From contig CAWLAN010000041.1 in the NCBI GenBank assembly GCA_963854815.1, positions 1-20,357 of the forward strand: a DNA stretch of 20,357 nt, given 5' to 3'. Positions 15,146 through 20,357 of the stretch are shown here, piece after piece; the first letter of the stretch is position 1, and the number at the start of each line of letters is the position of its first letter. The notes below the pieces were generated by a model, which saw only the letters and a list, made by a program, of their open reading frames with translations, searched no databases and was not told where the DNA came from. Both the position numbers and the translations under genes were made by a program. Source of the DNA: UBA1146 sp963854815. GTDB lineage: Bacteria > Planctomycetota > UBA8108 > UBA1146.

Positions 15146-15376
15146 TCACTCCTGCTTGAAGAAAGCAGCAAGTACACGATCTTCGTCGTGCTTGTTCCCA
15201 ACATGTCCAGGCGCCGACCACTTCCAGTTCAATTCCCAGAACAACCCGGAATTCCACGGAGAAGAAGCCTCCCGGTAAATCTCATCCGGAAACCCAATGC
15301 AGTGAAGTTGTGGAAGATGCCGTCTTCGGCGCAGCCAGTTGCGCGGTGAAAATCCGGACTGGCAGGGAGGGATCAT
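15146..15376 (-). CDS. Possible 76 aa protein between rsmA and dnaG
   Basis: An ATG-initiated ORF that fits neatly into the gap: 21 bp after the rsmA stop and 9 bp before the dnaG start, same strand. It is rich in Trp, Arg and His (RNWLRRRRHLPQLH; WNSGLFWELNWKWSAPGH) and ends in a charged helix-like tail DEDRVLAAFFKQE. I recognise no family and it is not ribosomal protein S21, the usual neighbour of dnaG. Upstream bases are G-rich (CGGGGTCAGGGGT) but no canonical ribosome site is present. It fills the only non-coding stretch in this run, which favours a real gene; the odd composition argues against. Confidence 0.42.
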   Translation of the reverse strand: MIPPCQSGFSPRNWLRRRRHLPQLHCIGFPDEIYREASSPWNSGLFWELNWKWSAPGHVGNKHDEDRVLAAFFKQE

Positions 15377-15397
15377 ACCCCTGACCCCGACGACAGG

Positions 15398-16276
15398 CTA
15401 CCCCAAGTGCCGACTCTCACCGATCCTTCGGGCCAGAGATTCCCACTGCTCGGGGGCGAGTTGGTCGGGCCGTGTCGAAGGATCCACTGCCATCTGCTGC
15501 CACCAGAGATCCTCGCTACCAAGACGATCCTTGAGGATCTTTCGCAACGTCTTTCTTCGTTGACTAAAACAACTACGAACCAGTTCCACCAGGCCGGCAG
15601 GAAGATCCTGGCTGGAACCGGATCGAGACCAGGTGTAGAAAGCGGATTCGACCCGGGGTGCTGGCACGAAAGCACGAGCCGGCACCTTGCGCGAGATCCC
15701 TCCCCTGCCCGTCAGTGACAACAAGACCGTCGCGGTGCCATATTCACGGGTCCCGGGTGGTGCGATCCAACGCTCGGCAACTTCTCGCTGCACCAGAACC
15801 CCTATGCTTCGAAGATCCGGCCTCTCCCAGACCAGCATCGCGACCAGAGGACTGGCGATCGAATAGGGCAAATTGGCCACCAGATGGAACCCATCGGACC
15901 CCGAACCGACTGACGAATCGAGCGAGGTCAGGATCTGATCTGCGATTTGGTTCTTCGAATCGAGTGCGTCTGACTCGATCAGTTGCAGACGCGGATGATC
16001 GAGGTGCGAGCGCAGAAAATCGCACAGAGTCGGGTCGACCTCCACGGTAGTCACATGGCATCCGACCTCGAGCAGCACCCGGGTGAGGGTCCCGGCACCG
16101 GTTCCCACCTCCAGCACTCGATCGCCGTCCTGGACCCCGGAATCACGGACCAGGGCTCTCAGGAGGTTTTCATCGAAAAGGAAATTCTGGCCCCTCTTGC
16201 GCTGGAAGCGGAATCCGAGCCGACCCAGCTGTTCCATCACCTCAGAGCGAGAGAGGGGAGATGGGAGCTCACTCAC
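15398..16276 (-). CDS. rsmA: 16S rRNA adenine dimethyltransferase RsmA (KsgA)
   Basis: SAM-dependent enzyme that dimethylates the two adjacent adenines in the terminal helix of 16S rRNA, a late 30S assembly checkpoint. 292 aa, a little longer than E. coli KsgA (273). Visible: RGQNFLFD at 28-35 (family QNFL), SAM-binding EVGTGAGTLT at 56-65, acidic VEVDP at 78-82, SDAL at 102-105, catalytic motif NLPYSIASPL at 135-144, and FVPAPRVESAF with a C-terminal helical domain containing SQRRKTLRKIL. The start is GTG, supported by GGGAG seven bases upstream. Situated 72 bp after the OmpA-family gene and upstream of the 76 aa ORF and dnaG. Confidence 0.94.
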   Translation of the reverse strand: MSELPSPLSRSEVMEQLGRLGFRFQRKRGQNFLFDENLLRALVRDSGVQDGDRVLEVGTGAGTLTRVLLEVGCHVTTVEVDPTLCDFLRSHLDHPRLQLIESDALDSKNQIADQILTSLDSSVGSGSDGFHLVANLPYSIASPLVAMLVWERPDLRSIGVLVQREVAERWIAPPGTREYGTATVLLSLTGRGGISRKVPARAFVPAPRVESAFYTWSRSGSSQDLPAGLVELVRSCFSQRRKTLRKILKDRLGSEDLWWQQMAVDPSTRPDQLAPEQWESLARRIGESRHLG

Positions 16277-16308
16277 GGTGATGCTCCCATCTCCCCTTGC
16301 GAGACCAC

Positions 16309-16336
16309 TGCCCCTGATCCCCGTCGGGGGGGGGCA
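16309..16336 (-). other. GC-rich interrupted hairpin between lipoprotein gene and rsmA
   Basis: TGCCCC at 16309-16314 pairs with GGGGCA at 16331-16336, enclosing CCCC-GTC-GGGG (16319-16329); it includes a run of nine G. No T-run follows on either strand, so it is not a standard terminator. It could attenuate read-through into rsmA or be incidental. Confidence 0.3.
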
Positions 16337-16348
16337 GGATGAGGAAAA

Positions 16349-17125
16349 TCACTCCCCGCCGGTACCGATGCGAATCTCGACCCGGCGACACTGGGAGCGT
16401 CCGTTCTCTGAGTTGGGATCGACCCCGGGCACCGGCTTTGACCAACCACTCGAGGTAAGTCTCATGCGATTCTTGTCGATACCCTGGTTTACAAATTCCT
16501 GGAAAACGGCGTGGGCTCTCTTGGCTCCCAACTCCCAGTTGTCCGCGTTCTTGGACTTCTGGATGGGTGTGTTGTCGGTGTGACCATCGATGGAGATATC
16601 GCTATCCGGATAATCTCGCTGGATGATCTTGATCAGTTCACCGATCAATTGCTTCCCTTGCTTGCGCAGAACAGAATGCCCCTGGGAGAAGAGCAACTCA
16701 TCATTGAGCATCAATCCGCCCGTTTCCGGATTGGTACGGATATGGGGGGAGATCTGCCCCGGGGAGATGAACACCTTGGGAATCTGCGTGATACTCTCTT
16801 GCAACGCCGCGTTGGCCGAAAGAAGTACGTCTCGTTCCTGAGAGACTCCATTGAATTCCGATTGCAATACCTCGAGCCGCGCCGTTGCTCTCTGCAACTG
16901 CGCGTCTCCCTGGAAACCGGTCAGTTGCGAATCCTTCAGCCGTTTTTCCATGTCCGTGTTGACACGATTGGCTCTCTCCAGTTTGGAGACGACGTCATCA
17001 TACTTGACGTAGGGGACACAAGCAGAAAGGAACAGCGGTATCAGCGCTACCGTGAAGGCATGCCAGACAGAGAACTTGCGCCGAGAACTGCTGTCCAGGG
17101 AGTTCCAGGATTGCGATTTCGTCAC
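16349..17125 (-). CDS. OmpA-family lipoprotein with peptidoglycan-binding domain
   Basis: 258 aa. An N-terminal signal with lipobox L-S-A-C (Cys36) after a hydrophobic stretch predicts a lipid-anchored envelope protein. A coiled-coil segment follows (~45-112), then an OmpA/MotB-like C-terminal domain (~135-256) with DELLFSQGHSVLRKQG, SIDGHTDNTP at 178-187, NWELGAKRAHAV and NGRSQCRRVEIRI at 241-253. The Asp of HTDNTP and the Arg of CRRVEI are the usual diaminopimelate-binding residues, so it should tether the outer membrane or a complex to peptidoglycan. It resembles Pal-like or MotB-like proteins; the long coiled coil speaks against Pal itself. The start is GTG with AAAGGA upstream. Confidence 0.9.
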   Translation of the reverse strand: MTKSQSWNSLDSSSRRKFSVWHAFTVALIPLFLSACVPYVKYDDVVSKLERANRVNTDMEKRLKDSQLTGFQGDAQLQRATARLEVLQSEFNGVSQERDVLLSANAALQESITQIPKVFISPGQISPHIRTNPETGGLMLNDELLFSQGHSVLRKQGKQLIGELIKIIQRDYPDSDISIDGHTDNTPIQKSKNADNWELGAKRAHAVFQEFVNQGIDKNRMRLTSSGWSKPVPGVDPNSENGRSQCRRVEIRIGTGGE

Positions 17126-17217
17126 TTGAAAGATCCTTTCCTGAGCCGACTGATCTCACGAAACTGCCTCAGGCGAAGCCAACAGGTTGAACCCGATGGT
17201 GACGAACCCAACTCTAT

Positions 17218-17466
17218 CTATCGATCGGCCCGCTCATGTTCCTTGATGAGTTCCATGTGAACCCACCCCGGAATCATCGTCCACACCGAAGGATCCCCAC
17301 CCCCTGAAATACCGGGCGAGAGGTCGGGACGCGGCACCCCCGGAATCGCCACAGTGTGCCACGGAGATGCAGGCGACGGAAGCGTGAGCCCAGGGTCCTG
17401 GAGCAATCGTGCAATATACGAAAAAAGCCCGACAACCAGACCCTCGGGATCCACACCCGCGGGCAC
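17218..17466 (-). CDS. Doubtful 82-codon ORF
   Basis: A GTG-initiated ORF of 82 codons in an otherwise gene-free ~380-bp gap between the lipoprotein gene and the helix-turn-helix gene. The product is rich in Pro, Gly and Val, with a piece VDPEGLVVGLFSYIARLLQDP and a C-terminal IPGWVHMELIKEHERADR. No Shine-Dalgarno precedes the GTG. The same frame stays open upstream (LIKPASTGPRVRHR) past the stop of the neighbouring gene, without a standard start. I recognise no family. It may be a real small gene, a frameshifted tail of the neighbour, or non-coding. Outside it, 17126-17217 shows nothing I can name. Confidence 0.33.
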   Translation of the reverse strand: MPAGVDPEGLVVGLFSYIARLLQDPGLTLPSPASPWHTVAIPGVPRPDLSPGISGGGDPSVWTMIPGWVHMELIKEHERADR

Positions 17467-17504
17467 TCGATGTCGGACTCTCGGACCGGTCGAAGCCGGT
17501 TTGA

Positions 17505-18152
17505 TCAGAACGCCCCGACTACAGCTTCCACCAGACCATTCATGAATGCGACGGTGGATTCGGAGGCCCAGGCCGGGAAGGCTCCGTCCCCGTTGATCAG
17601 GTTGAGCAGCACCGCTACAGGGACCAGCATGATGAACAGGGTCAACGCCAGCAGAACTGTCATCGCTGTCGTTGGCCTCTTGCGGACCAACTGCATCTCG
17701 GTGGTGCCGCTCAAGAGCAGATCGTCTGCTGCGGTCCCCCCCACTGTCTCGTCATCAGAGAAATCGAAGGACTCGTCGAAAACGAGTTCATCGGTATCGA
17801 GAACGGTATCGTCGCCTACTCCACCGAGATCGAGTTCCGTTTCTCCTTCGAGGATTCCCGCTCCAGCGTCTTCGAGCAGGCCCTCGATGTTGAGAACGGT
17901 CTCCTCGGTAGAGAGATCCTCCAGTGCGAGTCCTGACCCCTCCTCGAGAAGACCCTCGGTCGACTCGGAAAGAACCACGGTGGGTTCAGTGGAGCGGCTC
18001 TTCTGGAAAGCCTCGATGTCTTCCTCCCGGAAGAACACCTCGCCACCATCATGTTCGGCACGAATCTCCTGGTTGCTCACAAGGCCCTGGAGCTCTTCGG
18101 TGGTCATACCGAGAAGAGCCGCTGCCTGGTCAAAGTTGACACGATCGGACAT
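17505..18152 (-). CDS. Helix-turn-helix protein with acidic linker and C-terminal membrane anchor
   Basis: 215 aa. Residues ~5-50 look like a MerR/excisionase-type helix-turn-helix (FDQAAALLGMTTEELQGLV, then the wing-like EVFFREEDIEAFQ). A long, very acidic linker rich in Glu, Asp, Leu and Gly follows (~55-150), then one membrane segment at ~161-186 (AMTVLLALTLFIMLVPVAVLL) and a short amphipathic tail. RKRP just before the membrane segment suggests the N-terminus is cytoplasmic, placing a possible DNA- or protein-binding head under the inner membrane. I recall similar helix-turn-helix plus linker plus anchor proteins in planctomycetes, role unknown. The ATG has AAGGT upstream. It lies 32 bp after the 121-123 aa gene, probably co-transcribed. 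Confidence 0.83.
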   Translation of the reverse strand: MSDRVNFDQAAALLGMTTEELQGLVSNQEIRAEHDGGEVFFREEDIEAFQKSRSTEPTVVLSESTEGLLEEGSGLALEDLSTEETVLNIEGLLEDAGAGILEGETELDLGGVGDDTVLDTDELVFDESFDFSDDETVGGTAADDLLLSGTTEMQLVRKRPTTAMTVLLALTLFIMLVPVAVLLNLINGDGAFPAWASESTVAFMNGLVEAVVGAF

Positions 18153-18184
18153 CAGTTCTGACCTTCCAGTGGAAAGCTGATTAG

Positions 18185-18550
18185 TTATTTGCGGCCGTGC
18201 TTTTTCATAAACTCGACAGTGGGCCTTTGATTACCCTTCTGAGAGTAACTCTGCGGACCAAAGTCGTATGTTAGATCACGAACAGTAAAAACCTCGAATC
18301 CTGCGCCGCCCTCGTACCCGGTCCACAGTTTCTTGCTATTGGTATCGAAGATCGCCAGTCCCTCTGCCTGCCCCTTGCCCTGCATCACGAATGATGCGAG
18401 CAGGAACCCGTTGGTGCCGGTGGCGGCATCTCCGAACGCGATCCCGGAGGGAGGAGGCTGCATGAACAGAACACAGTTGACGCCCAGAGAGACCCCGAGC
18501 AGCAGTGGGATCCAGAAGCGACGCTTTTCATGACTCTTGGAGTTATTCAA
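18185..18550 (-). CDS. Small membrane-anchored protein, unknown function
   Basis: 121 aa from the TTG at 18550, or 123 aa from a GTG at 18556. I prefer TTG because AAGGA lies nine bases before it but only three before the GTG. A basic start (SKSHEKRR) and one membrane segment (~12-29) precede an exported domain with AEGLAIFDTNSKKLWTGYEGG and FEVFTVRDLTYDFGPQSYS. This resembles a group of small planctomycete proteins I remember, in which a single strand-rich repeat (L-x-V-x-D-x-x-x-K-x-L-x-x-Y ... R-D-x-x-Y-D) follows an anchor; no function is known and the resemblance is from memory. It precedes the helix-turn-helix gene and follows recG after ~200 bp. Confidence 0.8.
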   Translation of the reverse strand: MNNSKSHEKRRFWIPLLLGVSLGVNCVLFMQPPPSGIAFGDAATGTNGFLLASFVMQGKGQAEGLAIFDTNSKKLWTGYEGGAGFEVFTVRDLTYDFGPQSYSQKGNQRPTVEFMKKHGRK

Positions 18551-18758
18551 TTGCACGTTTCCTTTCTTTCCTAACAGGTCCAGGCAATCCCTGGTTCATC
18601 GCACGAACCGCCAGAGTGGACACCCTGACTCCCCAACAGGTCCAACACCCGTCTCACCGTCGAGATGACGCATCTGGCGTCCAGAGATTCATGTTCGGAT
18701 TCACCTTTTGGTCCGATGTCAGGCGAATCGCCTCCTCGGAGTCGGATCCCCGGTCAGA

Positions 18759-20357
18759 TCAGCGCGAGGGGCCCTTGCCGGGATCATCCGCCTCGCACCC
18801 GGATTGTAGCCCAGTCCCCTGCTCCGGCAAGGGGTCGATGACCGTGCCATGGCCGTCAGTGAGATCTTTGAGCGGCCCCAGATACCGGCCCAGGCGCCCG
18901 AGCAGTTGCCCCTCGGGCGGATCCGCGCCCTGTTCGAGTCGTTCCGCAGCAGCCCGAGCAAGTGCCTGGAAAGCGGGCAAATCCTCGAGCGGACGGGCGA
19001 GTTGAAATCCGCTGGGCCCGCTCTGGCGCGCTCCCTGGGCGTCCCCTCCTCCCCTGAGGAGGAGATCGCGCTCGGCAATCCTGAAGCCGTCATCCTCCTC
19101 CAGGAACGCCTCCAGACGCTGCCTGGATTCGTCAGTGGCATTGCCAACGGTGAAGAAGCACCAGGAGGGTCGCTCACTGCGCCCAACTCGTCCCCGCAAC
19201 TGGTGGAGTTGCGCCAGCCCGAAGTGCTCGGCCTGTTCGATCCACAACACGGTCAGTTCCGGAACATCGAGCCCCACTTCCACGATGCTGGTGGCCACCA
19301 GCACCGGAGTCTGCCCGCTGCGGAAGGCTCTCATCGTGGTTCCCTGCTGTTGGGCGGAGAGTCGACCATGGAGAGAACCGATGCCGACATACCCGAGAGA
19401 TGAATCCCTCAGCCGGGCTGCCAGTTGTTCGACCCCGACCGGATCGTCCCCGTCCTCTTCGTCGATACGAGGGACGACGAAAAGGATCCGGTTTCCAGCA
19501 CTCACCTCTTTCTCGAGGAACTGCAGCGCGTCATCAAACTTCTCGGAGACGACCTCGCGGGTTCGCACCGGTGGCCGTGACGGAGGACGCTCGGAAACCC
19601 TCGAGAGATCAAAATCTCCACGGATGGCGAGCGCCAGGCTTCTCGGGATCGGCGTCGCAGAGAGGTGCAATCTATGCACGTCTTCGCCCTTGTGGGCCAT
19701 CTGCTGACGTTGCTGGACACCGAATCTCTGTTCCTCGTCAACCACGACCAGCGCCAGATCAGCAAATTCCATCTTCTCAGACAGCAGAGCGTGAGTTCCC
19801 ACCACCACGGATGCTTGCCCGGTGGCGACCAATTCTCGTTGCTGGGCAGAACTCCCGGCAACCACCAGTGCCACTTCGACTCGAGATCCAGCAAGATAGT
19901 GCTCGAGAGTATCTCGATGTTGTTGAGCCAGCGTCATCGTCGGCGCGATCAACGCTCCTTGTCGGCCAGCGGCAACCACCACCAGCAAGGACCAGATCGC
20001 CAGGGCGGTCTTGCCGCTGCCAACGTCTCCCTGGACCAATCGCGCCATCGGAAATCCTGCCGCGAGATCCAGACGAATCTCATCGATCACCCGCTGCTGC
20101 GCTCGAGTGAGGGAGTACGGGAATCGAGCCAGAATCCTCTCCTCCACTTCTGCAGTCACCATGATCGGATCGACCTTGCGAGCCTGTCGTGCAGCCCTTG
20201 CTCGTGCTTGGCCGATGGCATGGAGATACAGCTCGATCCGTGCCAGTAGCGCCCGACACGTCTCGCACTCGGCGGCCGAAGCAGGTCGATGAAATCCCGA
20301 GTAGATGGAGAGCAAACTTCGAGACGAACCGATGATCGGTGGAAGATCGTGATCGAG
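18759..20357 (-). CDS. recG: ATP-dependent DNA helicase RecG, N-terminus beyond window
   Basis: Superfamily 2 helicase that reverses stalled replication forks and branch-migrates Holliday junctions. The frame is open to the right edge; 532 codons are visible of ~690, so most of the N-terminal wedge domain is outside. Visible: Walker A GDVGSGKT, GTHALL, motif II VVVDEEQRFGV, motif III LSATPIPRSLAL, motif V LVATSIVEVGLDVPE, motif VI QLRGRVGRSE, and the RecG C-terminal signature DGFRIAERDLLLRGGGDAQGARQSG, which separates it from Mfd. Motif II has Gln where RecG usually has His (DEQHRFG). The TTG at 20315 is internal, not the start: coding continues upstream with LPPIIGSSRSL. The ~200 bp after its stop (18557-18758) show no gene or terminator I can support. 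Confidence 0.94.
   Translation of the reverse strand, partial: LDHDLPPIIGSSRSLLSIYSGFHRPASAAECETCRALLARIELYLHAIGQARARAARQARKVDPIMVTAEVEERILARFPYSLTRAQQRVIDEIRLDLAAGFPMARLVQGDVGSGKTALAIWSLLVVVAAGRQGALIAPTMTLAQQHRDTLEHYLAGSRVEVALVVAGSSAQQRELVATGQASVVVGTHALLSEKMEFADLALVVVDEEQRFGVQQRQQMAHKGEDVHRLHLSATPIPRSLALAIRGDFDLSRVSERPPSRPPVRTREVVSEKFDDALQFLEKEVSAGNRILFVVPRIDEEDGDDPVGVEQLAARLRDSSLGYVGIGSLHGRLSAQQQGTTMRAFRSGQTPVLVATSIVEVGLDVPELTVLWIEQAEHFGLAQLHQLRGRVGRSERPSWCFFTVGNATDESRQRLEAFLEEDDGFRIAERDLLLRGGGDAQGARQSGPSGFQLARPLEDLPAFQALARAAAERLEQGADPPEGQLLGRLGRYLGPLKDLTDGHGTVIDPLPEQGTGLQSGCEADDPGKGPSR

Noticed and set aside
15146..15376. Small ORF before dnaG as rpsU
   Set aside because: The product lacks the basic helical pattern and RRR-x-Y-E-K-P-type core of S21.
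16511..17260. 249-codon plus-strand ORF over the lipoprotein gene
   Set aside because: The opposite strand has a complete lipobox and OmpA domain; this frame is a mirror ORF.
18557..18758. Short minus-strand frames after recG, preceded by GAGGAGG-like bases
   Set aside because: No standard start codon at a proper distance and only ~30 codons; treated as non-coding.

Overview
The window looks like a chromosomal housekeeping region from a Gram-negative, fairly GC-rich bacterium, most likely a planctomycete (Planctomycetota). Reasons for the assignment: the LPS-export ATPase LptB and an OmpA-type lipoprotein imply an outer membrane; the signal peptidase I carries the cysteine-rich insertion right after the catalytic Ser-Met that I associate with planctomycetes; several small membrane-anchored proteins match types I know mainly from that phylum; and there is a relic of a vitamin K-dependent gamma-carboxylase-like (HTTM) gene. 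The taxon is an inference. No mobile element, CRISPR array, tRNA or rRNA was seen.

Layout. The left edge holds the N-terminal 289 codons of galE on the minus strand. It diverges from a plus-strand run: rph, rdgB, lepA, lepB, lptB, two small membrane-protein genes and the RNase P RNA gene rnpB. rdgB-lepA, lepA-lepB, lepB-lptB and the two small genes each overlap by 4 nt (TTGA or ATGA), so translational coupling is likely. The right half is almost entirely minus strand. Read in transcription order it holds recG (N-terminus beyond the window), a 121-123 aa anchored protein, a helix-turn-helix protein with a C-terminal membrane anchor, a doubtful 82-codon ORF, an OmpA-family lipoprotein, rsmA/ksgA, a doubtful 76-codon ORF, dnaG, rpoD, a coiled-coil zinc-ribbon protein, and a 364 aa anchored protein of unknown function. 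dnaG-rpoD is the core of the classical macromolecular synthesis operon, here behind rsmA and without rpsU.

Between the two halves (about 7500-9370) lies the least ordinary part. A gene for a secreted two-module protein of unknown function converges on rnpB. Behind it are a possible chain of two coupled leader ORFs under a strong Shine-Dalgarno, inverted repeats, a fragment matching a conserved internal piece of RNase P RNA at 30 of 32 positions, and, fused directly to it, the last ~45 codons of a gamma-carboxylase-like gene. This is a rearrangement scar and the most interesting feature here. I did not find a complete novel multi-gene system. The remaining points of interest are the heavily expanded signal peptidase, the membrane-tethered helix-turn-helix protein and the leader arrangement.
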